Below, one piece after another: positions 42,524 to 51,326 of a stretch of DNA of 64,000 nt. Numbering within the stretch: the stretch's first letter is position 1; each line of letters begins with the position of its first letter. The stretch lies in assembly GCF_030403775.1 (NCBI RefSeq), contig NZ_JAQMWQ010000010.1, positions 62,001 to 126,000 on the forward strand. Reading direction: 5' to 3'. This DNA is from Paenibacillus sp. BSR1-1. Lineage in GTDB: Bacteria > Bacillota > Bacilli > Bacillales > Cytobacillaceae. The position numbers were made by a program, and so were the translations under genes. The notes below the pieces were generated by a model. It saw nothing but the letters and a program-made list of their open reading frames with translations. It had not been told where the DNA came from and made no database searches.

Positions 42524-42566
42524 GACACCACTCGTGGACATTTGTCCACGGGTGGTGTCAGGCACC
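42517..42566. terminator. GGTGTCAGGCACC-family palindrome, probable terminator
   Basis: GGTGCCTGACACCAC-CGTGGACA-loop-TGTCCACG-GTGGTGTCAGGCACC, then ATTTTTTTT. The outer arms equal those of the palindrome at 5807-5849; the inner parts differ. It lies between divergent genes, with no gene upstream on the plus strand, so it is not obviously needed as a terminator. Confidence 0.7.
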
Positions 42567-42599
42567 ATTTTTTTTAACGAAAATTAGGCAAAATATGAA

Positions 42600-42630
42600 T
42601 TGACATTGACGCTGCGTTAAGGTGTATCGT
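42600..42630 (+). promoter_or_regulatory. MerR-type promoter with 19-bp spacer
   Basis: TTGACA (42600-42605), then exactly 19 bases, then TATCGT (42625-42630). The spacer starts with the near-palindrome TTGACGC-T-GCGTTAA. Over-long spacers with a dyad are the hallmark of promoters that MerR-family proteins activate by untwisting. It drives the MerR/TipAS gene itself, implying autoregulation. Confidence 0.75.
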
Positions 42631-42651
42631 TAGCTATGAGGAGATGATCGA

Positions 42652-43416
42652 ATGGAATATACAGTGCAAAAGCTAGCAAGTCTCGCGGGTGTCAGTACCA
42701 GAACGCTCAGGTATTATGATGAAATTGGAATTCTTAAGCCGGCAAGAATCAATTCGTCAGGATACCGGATTTACGGGCAAGCAGAAGTGGATAAACTCCA
42801 GCAAATTCTATTCTACCGAGAATTAGGAGTAGGCTTGGACAGCATTAAAGAAATCGTTACAGCTCCTTCTTTTGACGGTGCAAAGGCCCTCAGGGAACAT
42901 CGCGAAAAGCTCCTCGAAAAGCGGATTCAATTAGATTTATTAATTGCTAATGTTGAAAAAACAATAGCACTATCAGAAGGGAGAATAAACATGTCAAATA
43001 AAGAAAAGTTTGAAGGCTTTAAGAAAAAAATGATAGATGATAATGAGATAAAGTACGGAAAAGAAATTCGCCAAAAGTACGGAAATGATACGGTCGATAA
43101 ATCAAATGCGAAACTGCAAAATATGACAGAGGAGCAGTATGCGGAAGTTTCAAAGCTGGCAGAACAAGTCCAGGAAACCTTGGCGGATGCTTTTAAAACA
43201 GGTGATCCTGCAGGGGAGCTGGCGCAAAAAGCAGCCGACCTTCATAAGCATTGGCTCACTTATTATTGGCACGAATACAGCAAAGAAGCCCACGCAGGAC
43301 TTGCACAAATGTATGTCGATGATGAAAGATTTACCGCCTATTATGATAAAGAAAAGCCAGGGACGGCAGAATTTTTAAGGGATGCCATCCTTATTTATAC
43401 TGGAATGAAAAAATAG
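42652..43416 (+). CDS. MerR-family regulator with TipAS effector domain (Mta-like)
   Basis: 254 residues. The N-terminal MerR DNA-binding domain reads YTVQKLASLAGVSTRTLRYY, DEIGILKPARINSSGYRIY and LQQILFYRELGVGLDSIKEI; a dimerisation coiled coil follows to about residue 112. Residues about 130-250 are a TipAS-type all-helical antibiotic-recognition domain (HKHWLTYYWHEYSKEAHAGL, MYVDDERFTAYYD, FLRDAILIYTGMK). Mta of B. subtilis (about 257 residues) has the same layout and activates multidrug-exporter genes. No transporter lies next to it here; its own promoter has the MerR 19-bp spacer. Confidence 0.9.
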   Translation: MEYTVQKLASLAGVSTRTLRYYDEIGILKPARINSSGYRIYGQAEVDKLQQILFYRELGVGLDSIKEIVTAPSFDGAKALREHREKLLEKRIQLDLLIANVEKTIALSEGRINMSNKEKFEGFKKKMIDDNEIKYGKEIRQKYGNDTVDKSNAKLQNMTEEQYAEVSKLAEQVQETLADAFKTGDPAGELAQKAADLHKHWLTYYWHEYSKEAHAGLAQMYVDDERFTAYYDKEKPGTAEFLRDAILIYTGMKK

Positions 43417-43428
43417 ACAATAAAAAGA

Positions 43429-43465
43429 CCCTTTTAATGTCCCAAACCTTACAGGGTCTTTTGCT
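43429..43465 (+). terminator. Terminator of the MerR/TipAS gene
   Basis: AAAAGACCCT-loop-AGGGTCTTTT followed by GCTTTTTG. Confidence 0.7.
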
Positions 43466-43545
43466 TTTTGATTTATTGTAACTTTGCCTTTATAATGAAT
43501 ACTGAAAATTATGAAATTTCAACCAAAAAGGGAGTGAGCCATTCC

Positions 43546-45162
43546 ATGAACCTAGCTTCCCAAGAGACTGAAACAAGAGGAAAAAATACGTATTCTTTTG
43601 ATGAATTCGTAGAAAAACGTGAAAATCTTGACTGGTACCGTGATGAACCGTATTTGCAAAGAGCAGTGAGAAAATTTACTGGGTCCCAATTTGAGACACT
43701 CCACGAAAACATTCTTTCTTTCTCACCTACTGTTTCTACGAAATGGAACCAATTAGCTGAACGAATTGCCAGACCAGAGGTTAGGCCATATATGCTTCAT
43801 TATGATGCATTTAATCATCGAATTGATCGCATTGTCCGGCCTATGGAAGTCCATCAATTAGAACGCGGGGTTTTTGGGGAAGGTCTTTTTTCTAGCAAAA
43901 TGCCTCATTGGGAAAGCTTTGTGAAGAGAATGCTGATTCACCAAATTGGCGAAGGCGGAGTTACTTGCCCTCTAACATGTACCCATGGATTAATAGCTCT
44001 GTTAGAGCAATTTCCAAATGAAGAATACCCAGAGCTTCAAGAAATTTTGCAGCATACAAAAGAAGGAATAGACGGCGAATTTGCAATTGGCGCCCAGTTT
44101 ATGTCAGAAATTCAAGGCGGTTCGGACCTGCCGGCAAATATTCTTGAGGCCGTTCCGGATGGAAAAAATTATCGCCTATATGGAAATAAGTTCTTCTGCT
44201 CTGCAGCCCATGCGGATTATTCAGTTGTTACAGCCAAAATCTCTGGCACAGATAAAGTATCTACATTTATTGTTCCTGCTTGGCTCCCCGGTGATAAGGA
44301 AAAAGAAAAACGCAATGGATACGAAATTAACCGGATAAAATGGAAGCTTGGTACCGCCGAATTGCCGACTGCCGAAATTCAATACAATGGGGCATTGGCC
44401 TATCCGATAGGTCCTAAAGACAAAGGGATTGCTGTCGCGGTTGGCATTGTTTTGACCTTGTCCCGGCTAGAGATCGGCATTGCCTGTGCAGGATTTATGC
44501 TGCGGGCATCAAGAGAAGCCAGGCTTTACAGCGATTTCCGAACCGTTTTTGGCAAAAAAGTAAATGAATACCCGCTTGCTGCGAGCAAGCTGAAACGAAT
44601 TGAAAAAGCTGCTAAGCGTACAACTGCAGGTGCTTTTAAAATCTACGATTTGTTTTTGCGTTTAGAAAAACCTCTTAATCCGGGCATAAAATCAGATCTT
44701 CCAATTGATACTCGAAAACAATTGTTTAACTTACGTGAACTTATTTTATTACAAAAAATTTGTGCAACCAATGAAGGTGCTGAGATATTAAGGGATACCA
44801 TATCAATGTTTGCCGGGCATGGGGTAATGGAAGAGTTTTCTTCCCTGCCGCGAATTTTTCGTGATGTTGTTGTTAATGAACAATGGGAGGGCCCGCGCAA
44901 TCTACTATTAACGCAAATTTATCGTGATCTCCAAAGAGTGGCAGACTGGTATTCTCCTAGAGAATTTGTGAGCAGTGTTTTAAAGGGTGCACATCAAGAT
45001 TTAATTAAGAAATTCTCTGAACAGCTGGAGCATTTACTGCAAAGTCCTGTTTTAGGAGAAGTAAGCGAGGCTTCAATTGAAGCAGCGGATGAGTGGGATA
45101 AGTTCTGTGATTCCTTCTTCAAATCTTATCAGGAAGTGGCACTAAAAGAAATCGGACAATAG
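43546..45162 (+). CDS. AidB-like acyl-CoA dehydrogenase family protein
   Basis: 538 residues from the ATG at 43546 (GGGAG about eleven bases upstream). The FAD-binding acyl-CoA dehydrogenase fold is long, as in E. coli AidB (541 residues): VTCPLTCTHGLIALLEQFP, MSEIQGGSDLPANILEAV (the TE.(Q)GGSD motif), YRLYGNKFFCSAAHADYSVV, and RDTISMFAGHGVMEEFSSLP, then RDVVVNEQWEGPRNLLLTQI. AidB binds DNA and is linked to alkylation stress. Whether this protein is an enzyme or a protective factor is open. It has no CoA-pathway neighbours and is monocistronic. Confidence 0.87.
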   Translation: MNLASQETETRGKNTYSFDEFVEKRENLDWYRDEPYLQRAVRKFTGSQFETLHENILSFSPTVSTKWNQLAERIARPEVRPYMLHYDAFNHRIDRIVRPMEVHQLERGVFGEGLFSSKMPHWESFVKRMLIHQIGEGGVTCPLTCTHGLIALLEQFPNEEYPELQEILQHTKEGIDGEFAIGAQFMSEIQGGSDLPANILEAVPDGKNYRLYGNKFFCSAAHADYSVVTAKISGTDKVSTFIVPAWLPGDKEKEKRNGYEINRIKWKLGTAELPTAEIQYNGALAYPIGPKDKGIAVAVGIVLTLSRLEIGIACAGFMLRASREARLYSDFRTVFGKKVNEYPLAASKLKRIEKAAKRTTAGAFKIYDLFLRLEKPLNPGIKSDLPIDTRKQLFNLRELILLQKICATNEGAEILRDTISMFAGHGVMEEFSSLPRIFRDVVVNEQWEGPRNLLLTQIYRDLQRVADWYSPREFVSSVLKGAHQDLIKKFSEQLEHLLQSPVLGEVSEASIEAADEWDKFCDSFFKSYQEVALKEIGQ

Positions 45163-45181
45163 AATTTTAAAAAAATAAAAA

Positions 45182-45223
45182 AGCCTGACACCTATCTGAA
45201 TGCGATGTTGTCAGGCTTTTTTT
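45182..45223 (+). terminator. Terminator of the acyl-CoA dehydrogenase gene
   Basis: AAGCCTGACA-loop-TGTCAGGCTT followed by T-run; its 5' arm shares GCCTGACACC with the palindromes at 5.8 and 42.5 kb. Confidence 0.8.
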
Positions 45224-45235
45224 AAAGCGCTTACA
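45222..45235. promoter_or_regulatory. Candidate cre (CcpA) site before the peptide ABC operon
   Basis: On the minus strand TGTAAGCGCTTTAA, one mismatch from TGWAARCGYTWNCW. It lies 142 bases before the first ABC gene and overlaps the preceding terminator's T-run. Carbon catabolite control of peptide uptake is plausible. Confidence 0.5.
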
Positions 45236-45377
45236 TGTATGGGAAAGTTGGATAAAAATTTAATTATTGACAAGTATCAATAAAAAAGCAAAAATGATTA
45301 TATATTGAATAGTTATAAAATTTATTATTTTAAAATATTTCTCTGTAATCAGAAAATACTATTAGGTAGGTGTCAGT

Positions 45378-46391
45378 GTGATTAAAGAACCTATTCTTCA
45401 AATAAAAGACTTAAAGGTATCATTTCAGTCTGGGAAAAAACTTTTACCAGCAGTTGATGGTATCAGTTTTGAATTGAAAGAAGGAGAAATTCTTGGAATT
45501 GTAGGAGAATCAGGGAGCGGTAAGAGTGTTACATCCTTGGCTGCGATGGGGCTAATTCCTTCCCCGCCAGGTAAAATTGAAAATGGAGAAATTATTTTCG
45601 AAGGTAATGATTTAAAAAACATATCCGAAAAAGAATGGCGAAAAATCCGTGGAAATCAGATCTCAATGATTTTCCAGGAGCCGATGACTTCCTTGAATCC
45701 GTTATTTACGGTTGGAAATCAACTGATGGAAGCAATTCGATTACATACAGATCTTTCAAAAAGAGAAGCGATTGTTCGAAGCATCGAACTATTAAAGTTG
45801 GTCGGGATTCCAAGGGCAGAAGGAATACTAAAGGAGCACCCGCATCAGCTGTCAGGCGGAATGAGACAAAGGGTCATGATAGCCATGGCGATGGCCTGTA
45901 ATCCAAGGGTATTGATTGCGGACGAGCCAACGACTGCGCTCGATGTTACGATTCAAGCGCAAATCCTCGCGTTAATGAAGGATTTAAATAAAAAAACAAA
46001 TACTTCCATTATTCTGATTACCCACGATTTAGGCGTCGTGGCGGAAATTTGTGAACGTGTCATTGTAATGTATGCCGGTCAGATAGTGGAACAGGGTGAT
46101 GTCAGAAGAATATTAAAGGATCCTCAACACCCTTACACAAAAGGCTTATTGAAATCAGTTCCTGACTTAAGAGGAAAAAAAGACCGTCTTTATAGTATTC
46201 CGGGAACCGTTCCGACACCGGGGACGGTCCATAAAGGCTGCCGATTTGCCGCGAGATGCGCCGAACAATTCGGGAGATGCCATGTGGAATCACCAGATTT
46301 ATTTCATTTGGAAAAAGACGGACATGAAGTCCGCTGTTTCCTACATACATTGAAGGAGGCGAGTGGCCAGCATGTCAGAGTTACTTCTTGA
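45378..46391 (+). CDS. Peptide ABC transporter ATP-binding protein (DppD/OppD type)
   Basis: 337 residues from a GTG with AGGTAGGTG upstream. Walker A GESGSGKSVTSLA, Q-loop IFQEPMTSLNPLFTVG, signature LSGGMRQRVMIAMAMA, Walker B VLIADEPTTALD and H-switch ILITHDLGVV. The C-terminal oligopeptide/dipeptide domain has the cysteine pattern CRFAARCAEQFGRCH, typical for OppD/DppD and probably an iron-sulfur site. First gene of a five-gene operon in the order ATPase-ATPase-binding protein-permease-permease. Confidence 0.93.
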   Translation: MIKEPILQIKDLKVSFQSGKKLLPAVDGISFELKEGEILGIVGESGSGKSVTSLAAMGLIPSPPGKIENGEIIFEGNDLKNISEKEWRKIRGNQISMIFQEPMTSLNPLFTVGNQLMEAIRLHTDLSKREAIVRSIELLKLVGIPRAEGILKEHPHQLSGGMRQRVMIAMAMACNPRVLIADEPTTALDVTIQAQILALMKDLNKKTNTSIILITHDLGVVAEICERVIVMYAGQIVEQGDVRRILKDPQHPYTKGLLKSVPDLRGKKDRLYSIPGTVPTPGTVHKGCRFAARCAEQFGRCHVESPDLFHLEKDGHEVRCFLHTLKEASGQHVRVTS

Positions 46392-47340
46392 GGTAAATGG
46401 ACTTAAAAAATACTTCCCAATCACTGGCGGCGTTTTTGGAAAGAAACAAGGGGAAGTTAAAGCAGTTGATGATGTTTCCTTCTATGTTAAAAAAGGGGAA
46501 ACGTTGGGCATCGTTGGTGAAAGCGGCTGCGGAAAATCGACAACAGGCCGATTGCTCATGCGCTTGATTGAAGCGAGTGATGGGCGAATTGTTTTTGAAG
46601 ATAAAGAGATTACAAGAATGTCGAAAACAGATTTAAGAAAAATCCGCAGGGATATTCAAATGGTGTTCCAGGATCCCTATGCTTCGTTAAACCCTAGGCA
46701 TTCGATTGAGCAGATTTTAGAAGAGCCGTTGATCGTCCACGGCATCGGGACAAAGGAAGAACGAAAAAAACAGGTAAAAGAAATGCTCGAGGTAGTAGGT
46801 TTAAGCAGCTACCATGCCAAGCGATATCCGCATCAATTCAGCGGCGGGCAGCGTCAGCGGATCGGAATTGCCAAAGCATTAATGACAAAACCAAAGTTGA
46901 TTATTGCGGATGAGCCTGTATCTGCACTGGATGTTTCCATCCAGGCACAAGTTCTTAATCTAATGAAGGACATACAAGAAGAATTCCAACTTACATATAT
47001 ATTTATTGCCCATGATTTAGGTGTAGTGCGTCATATTAGTGATCGGGTAGGCGTAATGTATTTAGGCAGATTAATAGAATTAGCTGAAAGTGAAGAGCTT
47101 TATGAAAATCCAAGGCATCCATACACGAAGGCCCTCCTTTCGGCTGTACCAATACCAGATCCAGATTTGAAGAAAAGAACAATTTTAATTGAAGGTGAAT
47201 TGCCAAGCCCGGCAAATCCTCCTTCAGGCTGCGCTTTCCATACTAGATGCTCTCAAGTGATGGATATTTGTAAAACGGCAAGACCTGCGGAACAAAATCT
47301 CAACGGTCATTATGTTGCCTGTCACTTATATAACAAGTGA
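46372..47340 (+). CDS. Peptide ABC transporter ATP-binding protein (DppF/OppF type)
   Basis: 322 residues from the ATG at 46372, overlapping the previous gene by 20 bases; a GTG nine bases earlier is possible. Walker A GESGCGKSTTGRLLMR, signature FSGGQRQRIGIAKALM, Walker B LIIADEPVSALDVSIQ, H-switch FIAHDLGVVRHIS, and the C-terminal CAFHTRCSQVMDIC cysteine motif. It forms the ATPase heterodimer with the preceding protein. Confidence 0.93.
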   Translation: MSELLLEVNGLKKYFPITGGVFGKKQGEVKAVDDVSFYVKKGETLGIVGESGCGKSTTGRLLMRLIEASDGRIVFEDKEITRMSKTDLRKIRRDIQMVFQDPYASLNPRHSIEQILEEPLIVHGIGTKEERKKQVKEMLEVVGLSSYHAKRYPHQFSGGQRQRIGIAKALMTKPKLIIADEPVSALDVSIQAQVLNLMKDIQEEFQLTYIFIAHDLGVVRHISDRVGVMYLGRLIELAESEELYENPRHPYTKALLSAVPIPDPDLKKRTILIEGELPSPANPPSGCAFHTRCSQVMDICKTARPAEQNLNGHYVACHLYNK

Positions 47341-47385
47341 TGGCCGGCATTCATGATAATTAAAAAAAGAATTAGGGGGTAAAAA

Positions 47386-49008
47386 ATGCTTATGAAGAAA
47401 AAGTCTTTTAAACTGCTGTTGATTTCGCTTTTAGCCATCAGTATGTTTTTAGTTGGCTGCAGCAGCAAAACGAATAATGAATCAAGCGGCAAGAAGGAGC
47501 CTGCTTCTGGCAATAGCTCGAAAAAGGATACACTTGTATACGGTCGCGGTGGGGATTCCACTTCTCTTGACCCGATTACAACTACTGAGGGTGAAGCCTT
47601 CAAAGTAACCGAAAATATTTATGAAACATTGTTACAGTATGGTGAGCAAGATACGACTGTTAATCCTGGACTTGCTGAAAAGTGGGAAGTTTCTCCTGAT
47701 GGATTAACTTACACCTTCCATCTTCGTCAAGGAGTAAAGTTCCATGACGGAACTGATTTTAATGCAGATGCAGTAGTATTCAACTTTGATCGCTGGATGA
47801 ACGGTGATTCTGACAAATTCCCTTATTACACAATGTTTGGCGGATATAAAAAAGATGAGGGCCACGTAATTAAGGAAGTGAAAGCACTTGATGCAAACAC
47901 AGTTCAATTCGTGTTAAAGCGTCCACAAGCTCCGTTCTTAAAGAACCTAGCGATGTCTCCATTCGGAATTGCCAGCCCGACAGCTGTGAAAAAATGGGGC
48001 GACGATTTCAGAAGCCATCCGGTTGGAACAGGACCATTCAAATTTGTTGAGTGGAAACAAAATGATACTATCACTCTCGAAAAGAACCCTGACTACTGGC
48101 AAAAAGGTCTTCCTAAGTTAAACAAAGTCATTTTCCGTGTAATTCCTGAAAACACTGCACGTCTAAATGCTCTTGCCAACGGTGAGATTGACGTAATGGA
48201 TGGATTAAACAATTCAGATGAAGCAACTGTTAAGAGCAACAACAAGCTTCAAGTAATCGAACGTCCTTCTATGAACGTTGGTTATATTGGTTTAACAACA
48301 ACTCGCAAACCATTCGATAACAAGCTTGTTCGCCAAGCGATCAACTATGCTATCGATAAGAAAGCGATCATTGATGCATTCTATGGCGGTAAAGCACTGC
48401 CAGCTGTTAACCCAATGCCTCCTTCCATTGAAGGATATGACAAAGACATTCAGCCATACCCATATGATTTAGAAAAAGCTAAAGCATTATTGAAAGAAGC
48501 TGGCTACGAAAAAGGTTTCTCAATTGATTTATGGGCAATGCCTGTAGCACGTCCATATATGCCAGAAGCTCAAAAAGTTGCTGAGGTTATTCAAGAAAGC
48601 TTGAGCAAGATTGGTGTTAAAGCAAAAATCCAATCTGTTGAATGGGCAACATACCTAGACAAAGCGGCAAAAGGCGAGTTTGATATGTTCATGCTTGGAT
48701 GGACAGGCGACAATGGAGATCCTGATAACTTCCTTTATACTTTACTAGATAAAGATAGCATTGGAAGCAATAACTACTCCTATTACAGCAATGATGCTCT
48801 TCATGATGTATTGATTAAAGCTCAAACTGAAACTGATCAAGCTAAACGTAACGATCTATACAAGAAAGCTCAGGAAATCATCCATGACGATGCTCCATGG
48901 GTACCACTTGTACACTCTACACCATTATTAGCAGCTTCAAAGGATGTCGTAAACTATTTACCACACCCAACTGGTTCTGAAGCATTAACTAAAGTTGATT
49001 TTAAATAA
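47386..49008 (+). CDS. Peptide/glutathione ABC transporter substrate-binding lipoprotein
   Basis: 540 residues. Lipoprotein signal peptide with lipobox LVGC (Cys about 25) followed by a Ser/Lys-rich linker. The SBP family 5 pattern is clear: GGDSTSLDPITTTEGEAFKV, LAEKWEVSPDGLTYTFHLRQ, GVKFHDGTDF, HPVGTGPFKFVEWKQNDTIT, VRQAINYAIDKKAIIDAFYG. It is DppA-like rather than OppA/AppA-like, so dipeptides, glutathione or heme-like ligands are the likely cargo; this cannot be resolved from sequence. A terminator-like hairpin follows the gene, so it may be expressed above the permeases. Confidence 0.92.
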   Translation: MLMKKKSFKLLLISLLAISMFLVGCSSKTNNESSGKKEPASGNSSKKDTLVYGRGGDSTSLDPITTTEGEAFKVTENIYETLLQYGEQDTTVNPGLAEKWEVSPDGLTYTFHLRQGVKFHDGTDFNADAVVFNFDRWMNGDSDKFPYYTMFGGYKKDEGHVIKEVKALDANTVQFVLKRPQAPFLKNLAMSPFGIASPTAVKKWGDDFRSHPVGTGPFKFVEWKQNDTITLEKNPDYWQKGLPKLNKVIFRVIPENTARLNALANGEIDVMDGLNNSDEATVKSNNKLQVIERPSMNVGYIGLTTTRKPFDNKLVRQAINYAIDKKAIIDAFYGGKALPAVNPMPPSIEGYDKDIQPYPYDLEKAKALLKEAGYEKGFSIDLWAMPVARPYMPEAQKVAEVIQESLSKIGVKAKIQSVEWATYLDKAAKGEFDMFMLGWTGDNGDPDNFLYTLLDKDSIGSNNYSYYSNDALHDVLIKAQTETDQAKRNDLYKKAQEIIHDDAPWVPLVHSTPLLAASKDVVNYLPHPTGSEALTKVDFK

Positions 49009-49016
49009 TCATTTGT

Positions 49017-49047
49017 GAAAGGGGAGGAGCATTGCCTCCCCTTTTGT
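49017..49047 (+). terminator. Intercistronic hairpin after the binding-protein gene
   Basis: AAAGGGGAGG-AGCATTG-CCTCCCCTTTTG, ten bp and a short T-run. It lies inside the operon; partial termination here would give more binding protein than permease. Confidence 0.65.
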
Positions 49048-49077
49048 TAACGAAAATGTTAAAAAGAGGTGATAAGC

Positions 49078-50085
49078 TTGTTTACATATACGGTCCGACG
49101 CTTGTTTTCATTAATACCAGTATTGTTTGGGATGACTTTAGTTGTTTTTGGTATTATTCATGCCATTCCGGGAAATCCGGCCCAGGTTATCCTCGGTCAG
49201 AGGGCAACAAAAGAAGCCATTGCCGTATTATCGAAACAACTGGGGTTGGACAGGCCTTGGTACATACAATACGTGGATTATCTAAATAAACTATTACATG
49301 GGGATCTAGGGACTTCACTTCGGACAAGGGGCCCGATAAACCATGAAGTATGGCCATTTTTAGCGGCCACAATCGAACTCACAGTCGTTGCCATGGTAAT
49401 TGCTATCATCATTGGTGTAAATGCAGGGATTATTAGTGCTTGGTTTTCGAAATCCTGGTTCGATTATGTCGCAATGGTCCTTGCACTAATTGGGGTTTCA
49501 CTGCCGATTTTCTGGCTTGGTTTAATGATGCAATGGGGATTTGCAAATGAATTAGGCTGGCTCCCGACTACTGGAAGAGAAAATGTCAGGGATCCCGTCT
49601 CGGCCATTACCAATCTCTATTTAATAGATACGCTTATACAAGGAAGGTTTGACCAATTTGGTACAGTTATCAAGCATCTGATCCTGCCAAGCTTTGCTCT
49701 TGCAACCATTCCAATGGCGATTATTGCAAGAATGACACGTGCAACGATGCTAGAGGTAATGAGATCTGATTATGTACGAACTGCTAGAGCAAAAGGTCTT
49801 AGAATGTTTTGGGTTGTGTACAAACACTCTTTAAAAAATGCTGTAATCCCAGTACTTACCGTCATTGGTTTGCAAACAGGACTTTTATTAGGCGGTGCGA
49901 TTCTAACGGAAACAATCTTTGGCTGGCCGGGAATTGGGCGATATTTATACGATGCAATTGGTTATCGCGATTATCCAGTTATTCAATCCGGGATTTTAAT
50001 TATTGCAGCAATCTTTGTCCTAATAAATTTAATCGTGGATCTATTATATGTGGTTGTTGATCCAAGAATTAAATATACGAAATAG
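49078..50085 (+). CDS. Peptide ABC transporter permease (DppB/GsiC type)
   Basis: 335 residues from a TTG at 49078, six bases after GAGGTG (a GTG nine bases earlier overlaps the site). LFTYTVRRLFSLIPVLFGMT opens helix 1; six membrane helices. The EAA loop reads DYVRTARAKGLRMFWVVYKH, contacting the ATPases. The N-terminal Opp-type segment NPAQVILGQRATKEAIAVL and HAIPGNPA are typical for DppB/OppB. It pairs with the next gene. Confidence 0.92.
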   Translation: MFTYTVRRLFSLIPVLFGMTLVVFGIIHAIPGNPAQVILGQRATKEAIAVLSKQLGLDRPWYIQYVDYLNKLLHGDLGTSLRTRGPINHEVWPFLAATIELTVVAMVIAIIIGVNAGIISAWFSKSWFDYVAMVLALIGVSLPIFWLGLMMQWGFANELGWLPTTGRENVRDPVSAITNLYLIDTLIQGRFDQFGTVIKHLILPSFALATIPMAIIARMTRATMLEVMRSDYVRTARAKGLRMFWVVYKHSLKNAVIPVLTVIGLQTGLLLGGAILTETIFGWPGIGRYLYDAIGYRDYPVIQSGILIIAAIFVLINLIVDLLYVVVDPRIKYTK

Positions 50086-50097
50086 GGGGGATTACTA

Positions 50098-50997
50098 GTG
50101 GCTGAACTGGCAAAAAACACAGCGGACATTACGATGATGCCTGCCGAAGAAAAGCTTACACCTCCGTGGAAGGAGGCGTGGCAATCCTTCTATAAAAATA
50201 AATTGGCCGTGATTGGCTTAGGGATTGTTCTCTTTTTTATTATTTTAGCCATCGCCGCTCCATGGGTGGCACCGTATAGTTTTAAAGGTCAAGTATTGAC
50301 TGAGCGGATGCAGGCTCCATCTTCTAAGCATTGGTTTGGAACAGATGACTTTGGCAGGGATATTTTTTCGCGGGTAGTTTACGGAGCAAGGATTTCTTTA
50401 TGGGTTGGTTTTTTCTCTGTATTGGGATCTGTGGTTATCGGAACTTTTCTAGGGATCGTGGCTGGATATTATGGACGCTGGATTGATAATATCATATCTC
50501 GTATCTTTGATATCATGCTTGCTTTTCCGAGTATTCTTTTGGCGATTGCAGTTGTGTCTATCCTTGGACCATCCTTGCAAAATGCACTTATTGCGATTGC
50601 GGTGATCAATATTCCAAACTTTGGCCGCCTTGTTAGGTCTAAGGTGTTAAGTGTAAAGCAAGAAGAGTATATAATGTCAGCCCGTGCGGTTGGTATGAAA
50701 GATGCACGAATCCTTTTCCGTCATATTTTACCGAATAGTATTTCCCCAGTAATCGTTCAGGCAACCCTGGCTATTGCGACTGCTATTATCGAGGCAGCTG
50801 CCCTGGGCTTTCTAGGATTAGGTGCCCAGCCTCCTACACCAGAGTGGGGGAAAATGCTGGCGGATTCAAAAAACTACATTACCCAGGCACCGTGGACATT
50901 GATTTTTCCAGGTCTGGCCATTATGCTGACCGTCCTTGGATTCAACTTAATGGGTGATGGCCTGCGTGACGTGCTCGATCCGAAAATGAAGCAATAA
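50098..50997 (+). CDS. Peptide ABC transporter permease (DppC/GsiD type)
   Basis: 299 residues, starting GTG twelve bases after the previous gene. Six membrane helices; WFGTDDFGRDIFSRVVYGAR and the EAA loop EEYIMSARAVGMKDARILFR, HILPNSISPVIVQATLAI, mark the OppC/DppC type. Last gene of the five-gene operon; a terminator follows at 51003-51033. Confidence 0.93.
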   Translation: MAELAKNTADITMMPAEEKLTPPWKEAWQSFYKNKLAVIGLGIVLFFIILAIAAPWVAPYSFKGQVLTERMQAPSSKHWFGTDDFGRDIFSRVVYGARISLWVGFFSVLGSVVIGTFLGIVAGYYGRWIDNIISRIFDIMLAFPSILLAIAVVSILGPSLQNALIAIAVINIPNFGRLVRSKVLSVKQEEYIMSARAVGMKDARILFRHILPNSISPVIVQATLAIATAIIEAAALGFLGLGAQPPTPEWGKMLADSKNYITQAPWTLIFPGLAIMLTVLGFNLMGDGLRDVLDPKMKQ

Positions 50998-51002
50998 ACT
51001 TT

Positions 51003-51033
51003 GAGACTCCGTGTGGGGTCTCTTCTTTTTTTT
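51003..51033 (+). terminator. Terminator of the peptide ABC operon
   Basis: GAGACTCC-GTGT-GGGGTCTC followed by TTCTTTTTTTT. Confidence 0.8.
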
Positions 51034-51047
51034 GATTAGCGGATTAT

Positions 51048-51248
51048 TTGTAGAATATGCTATTAAATTTGTAGAATGTATCTTATTAATTGTAGTAAGT
51101 GCCTTCAGAATTGTAGAAAGTATCCTTAAATTTGTAGAAAAGATTGTCGAATGTAGAATGTGCCTTCAATATTGTAGAATGTGGGTATAAATTTGTAGAA
51201 TGTACCTTAATAATTGTAGAAAGTGTCCAGAAATTTGTAGAATTGTTC
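51048..51248. repeat. Second TTGTAGAAT array with 21-nt period
   Basis: TTGTAG starts at 51048, 069, 090, 111, 132, 172, 193, 214 and 235, with ATGTAG at 151 and TTGTTC at 243. Eight of the steps are 21 nt (19 and 21 around the degenerate 151 copy). Consensus about ATTTGTAGAATGTNNCTTAA. No ORF. It lies between the ABC operon terminator and the aroK-aroD fusion gene, the same kind of place as the array at 26.3 kb. Confidence 0.88.
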
Positions 51249-51326
51249 AGCTTTAAGGCTTATAATTGAAAAAAATTCAGAAAAATCACTTCAATTTATT
51301 GCTTAGTCGTAGGGGGATCGAAAAAA

